From assembly GCF_004006295.1 (NCBI RefSeq), contig NZ_CP026095.1, forward strand, positions 3,086,001 to 3,150,000: 64,000 nt of DNA, given 5' to 3'. This stretch comes from Peribacillus asahii (GTDB lineage: Bacteria > Bacillota > Bacilli > Bacillales > DSM-1321). The first letter of the stretch is position 1, and each line of letters starts with the position of its first letter. The notes beneath the pieces were generated by a model. The model made no database searches. It worked only from the letters and a program-made list of their open reading frames with translations, and was not told where the DNA came from. Below are positions 53,560-62,604 of this stretch, one piece after another. Position numbers and translations under genes: made by a program.

Positions 53560-54401
53560 TATTGTGGTTCATCCCCTCTAATGCTTGCTGCTTCTAGGGT
53601 CTCTCTTCCCAATGTGGCAACTTCCATATTGTTATATATTCTCGTCGCAATTAATTCATAACCGCGGTCGTTTGGATGAAAGTAATCCTCCGTATAGAGC
53701 AAATCTTCTGTTGTATTTTGAAAAATGTCTTCTATCGAAATAAAGTAAGCCGAATCATACTTAGATACAATTTTTTCACCGCTATTATTCCAATCGGCAA
53801 TAATCATATCAAGCTCATATAAATCTGCAAATATCTTCGTATATGGGTTATACACTCCAACTAAATATATTTGTGCTGACTTATTATACGTCCGTATTTT
53901 ATCAAAAATTTTCCTCAAACGATCTTCATAACCGATTTTAGCGGTTTCAAACTGCTCCATTTCTAAATTGGTGAAATTTTGTTTAAATACCTTCATAATA
54001 TCATTCCCACCAATCGTTACGACAATGGAATCAGCCTGCTCAATATGTTCACGAATCTCTTTTTTATCCAATCGCTTCAACAATTGATCCGTTCGGTTAC
54101 CTCGTACACCATAATTGATCATCTCTACAGCTGTAATAGTCGGCTCTTTTTCTAACTTCTTTTTTAGATAGGGTAAGTAGCCTCCATTATCTTTGCTATC
54201 TCCAACCCCTTGTGTTAATGAATCACCTACCGACACAATTTGAATCGGATCAGGGAAAAACCGTGAAGGAATCTCTTGCTTCTTACTTAATTCCGTCAGA
54301 TGCTGGTACTGTTCCAAAGGTTGCGTTGAGACCGTTTGACTTTGACTGCATCCACTGATTAAGAATAGACATATAAGAAGACAGGTGATGATATATTTCA
54401 T
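53559..54401 (-). CDS. ypmR: SGNH/GDSL hydrolase lipoprotein, YpmR
   Basis: A 280-residue lipoprotein (lipobox LISGC, Cys18) with an SGNH esterase domain: GDSLTQGVGD (near 60, nucleophile Ser), GVRGN, TIGGNDIMK and the C-terminal DYFHPNDRGY (Asp/His). Likely an extracytoplasmic lipase or esterase acting near the membrane. ATG 54401 with AAGGAAGGTGAG before it. Confidence 0.92.
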   Translation of the reverse strand: MKYIITCLLICLFLISGCSQSQTVSTQPLEQYQHLTELSKKQEIPSRFFPDPIQIVSVGDSLTQGVGDSKDNGGYLPYLKKKLEKEPTITAVEMINYGVRGNRTDQLLKRLDKKEIREHIEQADSIVVTIGGNDIMKVFKQNFTNLEMEQFETAKIGYEDRLRKIFDKIRTYNKSAQIYLVGVYNPYTKIFADLYELDMIIADWNNSGEKIVSKYDSAYFISIEDIFQNTTEDLLYTEDYFHPNDRGYELIATRIYNNMEVATLGRETLEAASIRGDEPQ

Positions 54402-54534
54402 CGCTCTCACCTTCCTTTAAAATATTATATCATGAAAAAAACGGGATTTTATAAAGAAAAAACCTTGTTTCAAAATGAAAATTTTTGTATAACTTTAGCT
54501 TTTACTAGGCTTTTTCAAAACATGCTTCTAAACA

Positions 54535-54568
54535 TAAAAAAAAACAGGTCCGCATGTGGACCTGTTTA
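54535..54568 (-). terminator. Terminator of the sco gene
   Basis: AAACAGGTCC (54542-54551) pairs with GGACCTGTTT (54558-54567), A/T-run on the minus-strand exit. Confidence 0.88.
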
Positions 54569-55150
54569 ACGACTTTGTAGTATTTTAATATGCTGTATAA
54601 TATCTTCAAACGGAATGTCCTCAAGACCTGTATACTCTTGAACAATTTTCCCCTCTTGATTCAGTAAATAAAAAGAGGTGCCATGAATAACTTGATCTTC
54701 ACCTTTTGGCTTTACTGCTAACGTCCCAAAGCCTGTCTTCGCAAATTGAATAATCTCATCTTGTTGATACCCCGTCAAGAAATGCCAATTTGAATAATCT
54801 ACACCGAATTGATCAGCGTACTTTTTTAACACATCTGGCTTATCTACTTCTGGGTCAACGGAAAAAGAAACGAATTCAACATCCTTTATACCCTCATCCT
54901 TGAGCATCTTCTGCAGCTTGACCATATTGGATGTCATCGGAAAACAAACCGTCTCACACGATGTAAAAATAAAATCAGCCATCCATACTTTCCCTTTTAA
55001 ATCACTTTTCTCCAGACTCTTTCCTTCTTGAGTTGTAAAACTGAAATCCTGAATATCTCGGTTCTGTTCATTTGGTATTTCATTAGAGCTACAGGCTGAT
55101 AACGTCAACAAAACTATGACCAGCATAATAAATAGTTGCTGTCTCCCCAT
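54566..55150 (-). CDS. ypmQ: SCO1/SenC copper chaperone, YpmQ
   Basis: A 194-residue thioredoxin-fold lipoprotein (lipobox LTLSAC, Cys20) that delivers copper to the CuA or CuB sites of terminal oxidases. The copper ligands are CETVC (C65, C69) and a His in DQVIHGTSF (near 153). It is encoded in the ypm cluster, far from the qox operon at 1-3.8 kb, for whose relatives it may act. ATG with a normal ribosome site. Confidence 0.92.
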   Translation of the reverse strand: MGRQQLFIMLVIVLLTLSACSSNEIPNEQNRDIQDFSFTTQEGKSLEKSDLKGKVWMADFIFTSCETVCFPMTSNMVKLQKMLKDEGIKDVEFVSFSVDPEVDKPDVLKKYADQFGVDYSNWHFLTGYQQDEIIQFAKTGFGTLAVKPKGEDQVIHGTSFYLLNQEGKIVQEYTGLEDIPFEDIIQHIKILQSR

Positions 55151-55178
55151 CTTTTCTCCGCCCTTTCAGCTTGTCTAA

Positions 55179-56021
55179 TCAATCCCAATAATACATAATG
55201 GCTAATGCACCTTCCCCAGCATGGGTACTAATGACCGGAGTTGTGTCGTCCATCGTAATAGTCTGAAGCCCAGTCAATTCCATAATTGCTTTTCCAATTT
55301 TATCGCCAAGCTCCCTATTATTTGCGTGGGCAATCCCAATTCCTGTTAGTTGTTTCCCTTCCATATCTTGTTTAAATTGATTCACAACGTACTTAACAAT
55401 TTGTGAATGACTTCTTGCCTTTGAAACCGGATGAAGTACACCGTCTTCTAAAACAGCAATCGGTTTAATATTTAACAAAGAACCAATTAAGCCTGTCATC
55501 TTGCCAATTCGTCCGCCTTTAATTAAGTTTTCCAGCGTATCAATACTAATCGTTAATCTCGTATTACTGCGAATCGTCTCCAAACGTTCGATAATTTCTG
55601 CTACTGATTTACCCTCTTTAGCCATTTTTGCTGCTTCAATTACCTGAAAACTTAACGCTTTTGAAATAAATTTCGAATCAATAACCGTTACCTTCGCATC
55701 TGTCATACTTGCAGCACTTTCCGCTGAACGCACTGTCCCGCTCATACCACCAGTCATATGGATCGAAATAATTTCACTCCCATCTGCTCCTAATTCATCA
55801 TATATTTGAGCAAATGTACCAACAGCTGGCTGAGAACTCTTTGGTAATTCTTTTGATTTTCTCATCCGGGCTAGAAATTCATTGGATCCTATTTCCACTT
55901 TATCTAAAAACGTTTCTCCATCAATAGAAATAGATAGCGGGACCATTGTAATATCATACTTCTCTAATTCTTCTAATGTCATATCTGTTGTTGAATCTGT
56001 TACTATTTTTACTTTTTTCAT
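55179..56021 (-). CDS. DegV family fatty acid-binding protein
   Basis: A 280-residue two-domain DegV/FakB protein that binds a fatty acid for phosphorylation by FakA. KIVTDSTTDMTLEELEKYDI at the N-terminus, SSQPAVGTFAQIYDEL (near 80) and IHMTGGMSGTVRSAESAASM hold the lipid-contacting residues. Soluble, cytoplasmic. FakA is not in the window. Confidence 0.92.
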   Translation of the reverse strand: MKKVKIVTDSTTDMTLEELEKYDITMVPLSISIDGETFLDKVEIGSNEFLARMRKSKELPKSSQPAVGTFAQIYDELGADGSEIISIHMTGGMSGTVRSAESAASMTDAKVTVIDSKFISKALSFQVIEAAKMAKEGKSVAEIIERLETIRSNTRLTISIDTLENLIKGGRIGKMTGLIGSLLNIKPIAVLEDGVLHPVSKARSHSQIVKYVVNQFKQDMEGKQLTGIGIAHANNRELGDKIGKAIMELTGLQTITMDDTTPVISTHAGEGALAIMYYWD

Positions 56022-56140
56022 TAAAACACATCCTAGTTCACATTTCTGTCTAGACCATTCAAATCAATCACTAGCATGTAGATTCTATCTATTAAGCCTA
56101 TTCATTTTTTCTATGATAACGATTACAAAACACATGTAAA

Positions 56141-56218
56141 GACTGTCCATCCCCAGTTATAAAAGAACCTTTACTTAGGCTCTTCTAAACCACTGACTGT
56201 GAATAGACAGTCCTTGTT
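56141..56218 (-). terminator. Hairpin after ypmP
   Basis: GACTGTC (56142-56148) pairs with GACAGTC (56207-56213) across a long loop with a further CAG...CTG arm; likely ends the minus-strand ypmP transcript. Confidence 0.5.
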
Positions 56219-56466
56219 TAAGCATTATTAATCAAATCCTCAGCGAAAAGCTTACGATAAACCGGCCACTTAAGAACGGTTGCTAAATACTGTTTGAAGG
56301 AATATATTACTATACTTTCATTCTTCTTAAAAACTTGCTCTGTGAAAACCTTTAACCTGATATGTACCATAAAATAATTAGGATCGTCAGGTAATAAAAC
56401 TGATATATCCGTAATCATCACCTTTTGTCCAAGATAATTTTTGAACTCTAGGGATTTAAGCAACAA
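56218..56466 (-). CDS. ypmP: YpmP family protein (DUF2535)
   Basis: An 82-residue protein beginning at TTG 56466 (LLLKSLEFKNYLGQKVMITD) behind AAGAGG. Conserved features are DDPNYFMVHIRL and SFKQYLATVLKWPVYRKLF. The longer frame to 56583 has no ribosome site and its extra 39 residues are not family-like. YpmP lies next to ypmQ in B. subtilis; here degV is between them. Function unknown. Confidence 0.85.
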   Translation of the reverse strand: MLLKSLEFKNYLGQKVMITDISVLLPDDPNYFMVHIRLKVFTEQVFKKNESIVIYSFKQYLATVLKWPVYRKLFAEDLINNA

Positions 56467-56667
56467 ACTATCAATCCTCTTTTTTATCCGATTGTCTTCA
56501 TTATACACAAAATAAATAAAAGGATAAAATATTGTGTATTTAAACGTAGAAGAAATCAATTTAGCACTTCTAAATCCGTACACCCCAAGATACTAAAAAT
56601 GTTGGAAGATTGATTAGGGCAGTCTCCTCGCTTATAAATCTAGGGGGGCAATCAATTGATAGACATA

Positions 56668-57041
56668 CTTAACGGGCAGTAAGACCCCCACCTCAAGCTT
56701 ATGAGAAAACAAAGAAGATAGGTGGGGGACAACTGCCCTCATCTAGTTGCGGCTCCTAGCCCCTCGAGGTCATAAGCTGTCATGCTCTGTGGCAAACTGC
56801 GCCACGCCGCATTTCATCTTATGCTTGTCGGGGCTGAACAGTCGCCTCACTTTTGTAGTAAAGGTCCGATTGGTGAGATATAGTGAAACTTACCTTTGCG
56901 ATTTTCAAAGGTAAGCTTTCACCAATCAGGTTCGTACGGTCACTTGATTGAAGCGAAGCGGAGATCTTAGTGACCGTAGAACGTGACTAACCATCAGTGG
57001 GGGATAAAGAAAAACCCCCACTGATGGAAGTTTCACTTTAT
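56668..57041 (+). repeat. Palindrome-ended repeat, full copy (A)
   Basis: 374 bases from CTTAACGGGCAGTAAG to AGTTTCACTTTAT. Left hairpin: GGGCAGT..CCCCCACCT with AGGTGGGGG..ACTGCCC (56674-56738). Internal stems include GGCAAACTGCGCC, CTTACCTTTG...CAAAGGTAAG nested in GATTGGTGA...TCACCAATC, and CGGTCACT...AGTGACCG. Right hairpin: CCATCAGTGGGGG/CCCCCACTGATGG (56991-57027). No ORF of interest. The right end abuts the tatC stop codon. Confidence 0.95.
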
Positions 57042-57796
57042 TGCATATCTTCTCCCTGACTATATTCTGCTTCAGCCGCTGCTTCCCTTTTTTGACGCCG
57101 CTTAAAGACAATTTTAGACAGCGATATACTAATTTCATATAGAAGTAACAACGGTACAATCACAACGAAGTCTGACATAAAATCTGGAGGGGTTATACAA
57201 ACAGCAATGACTACAAGAACAAAATAAGCATATTTTCTAATTTTATGAAGCACATAAGGATTTAAAATTCCGATAGAGGTTAAAAACATAATGACAACAG
57301 GGAGCTCGAATAATACAGCAAAAGGAATGGTCATGTGAAAAACAAACTTAAAATACTTCTCAGCCGTGAAGTTCGTTAAAAACATGTCTCCACCTAAATC
57401 AAGTAAGAACTGATAAATCATCGGAAAAATAATAAAGTATCCGAAGGCAAGTCCCGCTACAAACAATATAAATAAAGCTGGTATGTACGCTAATGTTGCC
57501 TTTATTTCATGCGGTCGTAAAGCTGGTTTAACAAAGAGCCATATTTGCAATGCTAGAATTGGAATCGTCGCTGCTACAGCAATCACTGATGCGAGCATGA
57601 AGTAAATCCAAATAATCTCACTCGGTCCTAACACCATTAAGGTAACATCTAACCCCTTCACAAACCACTTATAAACATCTTCAACAAATATAAAGCCAAT
57701 AATAAAAAAAAGAAAAAAACTAACGACAACAATAATTAATCGTTTCCGCAACTCATCAAGATGTTCAATGACATTGAGTTCTTTATCTTCCAACAT
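57038..57796 (-). CDS. tatC: Twin-arginine translocase subunit TatC
   Basis: A 252-residue six-helix protein, the signal-peptide receptor of the Tat export system. N-terminal HLDELRKRLIIVVVSFF and the conserved FxxxP/ELP region (AVLFELPVVIMFLTSIGI) are present. The last codons and the stop TAA (57038-57040) lie inside the terminal bases of repeat copy A, so that insertion may have set the C-terminus. Pairs with tatA upstream. Confidence 0.94.
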   Translation of the reverse strand: MLEDKELNVIEHLDELRKRLIIVVVSFFLFFIIGFIFVEDVYKWFVKGLDVTLMVLGPSEIIWIYFMLASVIAVAATIPILALQIWLFVKPALRPHEIKATLAYIPALFILFVAGLAFGYFIIFPMIYQFLLDLGGDMFLTNFTAEKYFKFVFHMTIPFAVLFELPVVIMFLTSIGILNPYVLHKIRKYAYFVLVVIAVCITPPDFMSDFVVIVPLLLLYEISISLSKIVFKRRQKREAAAEAEYSQGEDMQ

Positions 57797-57837
57797 CCAT
57801 CACGCCTTTTTTTGAAAAATCCAATAATGTTTCGTCA

Positions 57838-57873
57838 ACAAAAAGGCGCAAGACAACTCTATCTTACGCCTTC
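57838..57873 (-). terminator. Terminator-like hairpin between tatA and tatC
   Basis: AAGGCGCAAGAC (57843-57854) pairs with a partly complementary ATCTTACGCCTT (57861-57872), T-rich exit. It probably lets part of the transcripts through, giving more TatA than TatC. Confidence 0.7.
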
Positions 57874-57883
57874 ATCCATCTGT

Positions 57884-58066
57884 TTATTTAGTCGTTTTCT
57901 TCTCGTGATCTTCGAAGTCGTCACTCGTTAATTCGCGCGTTGATTTTTTAAATTCCCGTAACGTTTGTCCAAACGCACGCCCAATTTCAGGAAGCTTCTT
58001 AGGACCAAAAACTATTAACGCTAACAGTATGATTAAGATTAAACCAGGTACTCCAATATTCGGCAT
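57884..58066 (-). CDS. tatA: Twin-arginine translocase subunit TatA
   Basis: A 60-residue protein with one N-terminal helix, the [14 protein letters not shown] hinge and amphipathic helix, and a charged tail. Forms the Tat pore. First gene of the tatAC pair, GGGGATG ribosome region. Confidence 0.94.
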   Translation of the reverse strand: MPNIGVPGLILIILLALIVFGPKKLPEIGRAFGQTLREFKKSTRELTSDDFEDHEKKTTK

Positions 58067-58269
58067 GGATACATCCCCTTTAATGTTGACATCAACTTAT
58101 AGCCATTATAATACTTTTTAGTTTTAAAGAAAAGCAATCTCCATTTCCATTTAAAAATGATAACTATTCAAAATAACTTGTATTAAATCTATTTTTCAGC
58201 CCATTTCACGTGAATGATAATCATATGAAACGAGCTAAAAACCGTTTAATAAATACTAGTTAACAGCTT

Positions 58270-59538
58270 CTAAATTAAAAGGTGGAATAAATTGCTATCT
58301 TTATTCACTTCCACAAATGTAAAGCCTTTTTTATTCATACGATCAATCAATCCAGCATAGTCGTTTTTATATTTTAATTCGATACCAACTAATGCCGGGC
58401 CGCTTTCTTTATTATTCTTCTTCGTATATTCAAAACGGCTAATATCATCGTTTGGCCCTAATACTTCATCTAGAAACTCTCTTAAAGCTCCAGCACGTTG
58501 TGGGAAGTTAACGATGAAGTAATATAACAATCCTTCATATAACAGTGATTTCTCTTTAATTTCCTGCATTCTGCCGATATCATTATTTCCACCGCTAATC
58601 ATACAAACGACTGTTTTCCCTTTAATTTGATCTTTATATAAATCGAGCGCTGCTACAGAAATCGCTCCGGCCGGCTCAGCAACAATCGCATGCTCGTTAT
58701 ATAAATCAAGAATGGTCGTACAAATTTTCCCTTCTGGTACAGGAATAATGTCTTCTAAATTCTCATGACAAATTTCATACGTCTTTTGCCCAACACATTT
58801 CACAGCAGCTCCATCAACAAACGTATCAATCGTCTCGAGCTCTGTAACCTCTTCCTTTTCAAAGGAATATTTCATCGAAGCGGCTCCTAATGGCTCAACT
58901 CCAATACATTTCGTCTCTGGAGAAACGGATTTGAAATAGGTGGATAAACCAGCCATTAATCCGCCGCCGCCAATTGCAGCAAACACATAATCAATTTTCT
59001 CATCACAGTCATTAAGAATTTCCACGGCCGCTGTCCCTTGTCCTGCAATCACCAGTTCATCATCAAATGGATGGATAAAAGTCCGCCCCTCATCCTTCGC
59101 ACAAATCATCGCATTAGCAAACGAGTCATCAAACGTATCTCCAACTAACACAATTTCAATGTTATCTCTCCCAAATAATTGAACTTGATCGACCTTTTGT
59201 CTCGGAGTAGTAGCAGGCATGAAGATTTTTCCATTGATGCCTAAATGGTTACATGCAAACGCTACACCTTGTGCGTGATTCCCAGCACTTGCACATACGA
59301 CTCCATTTTGCGTTTCTTCCTCTGTTAATGTACTCATCTTATAGTAAGCCCCGCGTAATTTGAAGGAACGTACATGCTGTAAATCTTCTCTTTTTAAATA
59401 CACATTACAATTATATTTCTCAGATAACCGTGCATTTTTTTGTAAAGGAGTGTGAGCAACGATTTCTTTCAAATCTCGATAAGCAATTAGAATATCTTCC
59501 AATTGAATTCCCCTTTTCATAGATGCTGTCTGACTCAT
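58270..59538 (-). CDS. ilvA: Threonine dehydratase, biosynthetic IlvA
   Basis: A 422-residue PLP enzyme making 2-oxobutyrate from threonine for isoleucine synthesis. PLP lysine K60 in VRSFKLRGAYYK, the glycine loop VCASAGNHAQG (near 85) and the SGGNND phosphate site are clear. The C-terminal domain (about 330-422) is a single ACT-like regulatory module (LYYFIVNFPQRAGALREFL). Same length as B. subtilis IlvA. No T-box leader was seen. Confidence 0.95.
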   Translation of the reverse strand: MSQTASMKRGIQLEDILIAYRDLKEIVAHTPLQKNARLSEKYNCNVYLKREDLQHVRSFKLRGAYYKMSTLTEEETQNGVVCASAGNHAQGVAFACNHLGINGKIFMPATTPRQKVDQVQLFGRDNIEIVLVGDTFDDSFANAMICAKDEGRTFIHPFDDELVIAGQGTAAVEILNDCDEKIDYVFAAIGGGGLMAGLSTYFKSVSPETKCIGVEPLGAASMKYSFEKEEVTELETIDTFVDGAAVKCVGQKTYEICHENLEDIIPVPEGKICTTILDLYNEHAIVAEPAGAISVAALDLYKDQIKGKTVVCMISGGNNDIGRMQEIKEKSLLYEGLLYYFIVNFPQRAGALREFLDEVLGPNDDISRFEYTKKNNKESGPALVGIELKYKNDYAGLIDRMNKKGFTFVEVNKDSNLFHLLI

Positions 59539-59716
59539 AACAATTCCTCATATCCTTTCCCTTTTAATAATCCAATATTTAATCTAATAATTATAACACT
59601 TTCACCAAAGGATGTAACTGACTTTTCGAAAAATTCTTTATTTAGTAATTGGATTAAACCTCTATCTAACATGAGATAAACAGACAGTCAACAGCAGTCT
59701 ATAACATAGTTAATTT

Positions 59717-59756
59717 AATAAAACTGATGATCGAACAACAATCACCAGTTTTATTC
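59717..59756 (-). terminator. Terminator of thyA-dfrA
   Basis: AATAAAACTGATGAT (59717-59731) pairs with ATCACCAGTTTTATT (59741-59755) with one mismatch; it lies at the dfrA end. Confidence 0.8.
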
Positions 59757-59761
59757 CAGTT

Positions 59762-60247
59762 TTATTTTCTTTCTAGTACAACAAAGCGATGAGCGTATAC
59801 ATTTTTCTCGTCAACGATTCCTGGTGTAGATGAACGTGTAGTCCACTCATTTTCATCTAAACTCGGAAAATACGTATCCCCTTCAAAGCTCGCCTCAATT
59901 TCGGTAATATATATTCGATCGGTAACAGGTAAAATCTCTTTAAAAATCTCTGCTCCACCAATAACAAAAACCTCTTGCTCACTTTGATCAGCATATTGCT
60001 TAATCTCATCAATAGTATGCAATATCGTACAATCCGAATTCGTATAAGATTGATTACGTGTAACGATAATATTTTCACGACCAGGCAGCACCCGGCCGAT
60101 TGATTCAAACGTTTTACGCCCCATAATAATCGGCTTTCCCATCGTCACTTTTTTAAAATATTGAAGATCAGCCGGCAAATACCATGGCAATTGATTGTCC
60201 TTTCCGATGACCCAATTTTGATCCATCGCAACAATTAATGAAATCAT
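59762..60247 (-). CDS. dfrA: Dihydrofolate reductase
   Basis: A 161-residue enzyme reducing dihydrofolate to tetrahydrofolate with NADPH. ISLIVAMDQNWVIGKDNQLPW at the start (first 20 residues typical), GRKTFESIGRVLPGRENIIVT, and EVFVIGGAEIF. Follows thyA by 42 bases, the classic thymidylate-folate operon. Confidence 0.95.
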   Translation of the reverse strand: MISLIVAMDQNWVIGKDNQLPWYLPADLQYFKKVTMGKPIIMGRKTFESIGRVLPGRENIIVTRNQSYTNSDCTILHTIDEIKQYADQSEQEVFVIGGAEIFKEILPVTDRIYITEIEASFEGDTYFPSLDENEWTTRSSTPGIVDEKNVYAHRFVVLERK

Positions 60248-60289
60248 ACGCTTACTTCTCCTTTAATATAATGTAGGTTTCCATTTATA

Positions 60290-61270
60290 TTAGACTGCAA
60301 TTGGTGCCTTAATAGAAGGATGTGGATTATATCCTTCAATCGTTAAATCTTCTAATTCAATATCAAAAATCGATTTCTTTTCTGAATTGATTTTTAATGT
60401 TGGTAAATCACGCAATTCACGTGATAGTTGTTCTTTGACTTGTTCAATATGATTTAAGTAAATATGAGCATCACCAATTGTGTGTACAAAATCTCCTACT
60501 TCTAAATCGCATTCATGTGCAATCAAATGAGTAAGTAAAGCATAAGACGGTATATTAAAATTTATTCCTAGGAAAGAATCTCCGCTACGCTGATACAACT
60601 GGCAAGAGAGTTTTCCATTCGCTACATAGAATTGAAACATTGCGTGACATGGAGGTAAAGCAGCTTTACTTCCCTTTGCACCTGCATTTACGACATCTTC
60701 TGGATTCCATGCATTTACGATAATACGACGGGAATCGGGATTATTTTTAATTTGGTTAATGACATCTTGTAACTGATCAATTTTATTTCCTTCGGAGTCT
60801 GTCCAGCGACGCCATTGCTTACCGTACACGTTACCAAGATCACCATATTTTTCAGCAAAAGCATCATCTTCAAGTACACGTTCACAAAAAGCGTTCATTT
60901 CCTCTTGGTATACTTTATTAAATTCTTCATCCACTAAACAACGATTGCCGAAGTCTGTCATATCTGGGCCTGTATATTCGTCTGATTCAACCCATTTTTT
61001 AAATGCCCACTCGTCCCAAATATGATTATTATTTTGAAGCAAATAGCGGATATTTGTATCCCCTTTAATAAACCATAATAACTCACTTGCAATTAAACGA
61101 AATGGGGTACGCTTCGTTGTAAATAAAGGAAAGCCTTTTGATAAGTCAAAGCGCATTTGATAACCAAATACACTAATTGTTCCTGTTCCTGTACGGTCTT
61201 CTTTTTTCACACCGTTATTTAAAATATACTGTAAAAAATCCAAGTATGTTTTTTCTAACTCATTCGTCAA
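60290..61270 (-). CDS. thyA: Thymidylate synthase ThyA (long form)
   Basis: A 326-residue ThyA methylating dUMP to dTMP. The catalytic Cys is in [12 protein letters not shown] and [27 protein letters not shown] follow. It has the roughly 50-residue insertion (about 90-140) typical of the Lactobacillus/B. subtilis ThyB-unlike long forms. Start TTG 61270 behind GAGGTGA. Co-transcribed with dfrA. Confidence 0.95.
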   Translation of the reverse strand: MTNELEKTYLDFLQYILNNGVKKEDRTGTGTISVFGYQMRFDLSKGFPLFTTKRTPFRLIASELLWFIKGDTNIRYLLQNNNHIWDEWAFKKWVESDEYTGPDMTDFGNRCLVDEEFNKVYQEEMNAFCERVLEDDAFAEKYGDLGNVYGKQWRRWTDSEGNKIDQLQDVINQIKNNPDSRRIIVNAWNPEDVVNAGAKGSKAALPPCHAMFQFYVANGKLSCQLYQRSGDSFLGINFNIPSYALLTHLIAHECDLEVGDFVHTIGDAHIYLNHIEQVKEQLSRELRDLPTLKINSEKKSIFDIELEDLTIEGYNPHPSIKAPIAV

Positions 61271-61460
61271 TTTACTTCACCTCAGTATGTTTTCACCTTA
61301 TACATTATATCTAAAAAATTCAACTTTTGTAGAATCTACGGTAGTTTTTTATTTTCTCTCTTAAAGTAGATACTTGTTCATTTAAAGCGCTATTCATAGT
61401 TATCTGTCTTTCTAATCATCACGATTATAAGATTCTTTTGACAAGCTGTTCAACAAAAAA

Positions 61461-62171
61461 CTAATCTAATTGCTTAATATACATATAAGTTTGTGGAGCT
61501 GATCCTTCCAAACGATGACGTTGCTCCGAATTTACATAATACATGGCAAATGCTTCAGCAAAGTATTCCTCGGGATAGTCATTGAAATACGTTTGATTTG
61601 GAAATAGTGTACCTACTTCTTTTTTCCAAATACCTAAAAATTCAATATCATCTCGAATACCATTATAAACAATTTTATCAATGGAATGCGCTAACTCATG
61701 AAGCTCTAAATTCACGGAGCCATGTCCATTTCCTTGATCACTTGCTCCAATTTTGACAAACACCGTATGTGAACCGCCCATTCCTGGCACATCATCCCAC
61801 GTTGTCTCTTCATTCTTATATCCTCTTGGTTGAACTCCTTTTAAATAGGCTGCACTAGGATTCTCCGTTAAGCGGCCATTAAACAATTTCACTTTCACTT
61901 CTTCATCTACCAATTTATCTAACAGTGAGGGGGGTAATCTATAAATTGACTTAACGATTGAGAGCGCCTCTCCTGTATCAAATGAACCTTCTGGAAATAA
62001 AAATAACTGCTGCAAATTCTGATGATTTGTGAAGATTTTTTCTTGCTTCAAAGGGTGTTTTTCCGATAATTCATCCCAGCTCACCCCGTCTTCTTTAGCC
62101 TGAGATAATGTATAAAAAGAAAACAATCCAATACATATCATAATTAGCATAATCCAATATTTAAATCGCAT
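61461..62171 (-). CDS. Secreted zinc metalloprotease of the ATLF/Pro-Pro endopeptidase type
   Basis: A 236-residue secreted protein. Signal peptide MRFKYWIMLIMICIGLFSFY with cleavage after the SQA region near residue 25. A zinc site HELAH (H158, E159, H162) and downstream EEYFAEAFAMYY supply the ligands typical of anthrax lethal factor-like/PPEP proteins. GGSHTVFVKIGASDQGNGHG resembles the substrate cleft region. Such enzymes cut Pro-Pro bonds in surface proteins. Substrate unknown; no obvious Pro-Pro adhesin is in the window. Confidence 0.82.
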   Translation of the reverse strand: MRFKYWIMLIMICIGLFSFYTLSQAKEDGVSWDELSEKHPLKQEKIFTNHQNLQQLFLFPEGSFDTGEALSIVKSIYRLPPSLLDKLVDEEVKVKLFNGRLTENPSAAYLKGVQPRGYKNEETTWDDVPGMGGSHTVFVKIGASDQGNGHGSVNLELHELAHSIDKIVYNGIRDDIEFLGIWKKEVGTLFPNQTYFNDYPEEYFAEAFAMYYVNSEQRHRLEGSAPQTYMYIKQLD

Positions 62172-62340
62172 AGACTATACTCCTTCCCCACTATGTATAA
62201 TAGATTACAAAAAACAAGTTATTATTCTATTATAACATAATGAGAATCATAGCTTATGGAACTAAATTTTGGAAACTACTTTCAATAGAATGACGCACAT
62301 TTCTTCTGTCGATACATATATTAAATATAGGTGATCCATT

Positions 62341-62583
62341 ATGAGACGTTATGGCAGACGACCAATAACACAAGAAGAACGAGAACTGGTTGAGGAAATT
62401 TTCAATATTTATTCTCTACAAATTTTTTTATTATTCGACCTTTGCTTGTTCACTCTTTTTCTAGGCATTTTATTATTTCCTCTTGTTCCATCACTTTGGC
62501 TACTATTCTTTATTCTTTTCCTCTTTTTTATAACTTTTTTTCTTCTTTTAAAACGCCTCAATCATTTCGACAAAAAAAGCTGA
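62341..62583 (+). CDS. Small membrane protein with two helices
   Basis: An 80-residue hypothetical protein, RRYGRRPITQEERELVEE followed by two hydrophobic helices (about 27-48 and 52-70) and a basic tail. AGGTGAT precedes ATG. Resembles the YrhC type of small two-helix proteins, but that is not certain. Its own terminator follows. Confidence 0.72.
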   Translation: MRRYGRRPITQEERELVEEIFNIYSLQIFLLFDLCLFTLFLGILLFPLVPSLWLLFFILFLFFITFFLLLKRLNHFDKKS

Positions 62584-62603
62584 CCTAGTTGTCAGCTTTT
62601 TAC
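62573..62603. terminator. Bidirectional terminator between small membrane protein and terC
   Basis: AAAAAGCTGAC (62574-62584) pairs with GTCAGCTTTTT (62591-62601). The convergent genes both end here. Confidence 0.88.
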
Positions 62604-62604
62604 A

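Noticed and set aside
59539..59716. T-box leader before ilvA
   Set aside because: No T-box core sequence was seen; the stretch is short and mostly holds the thyA-dfrA end.
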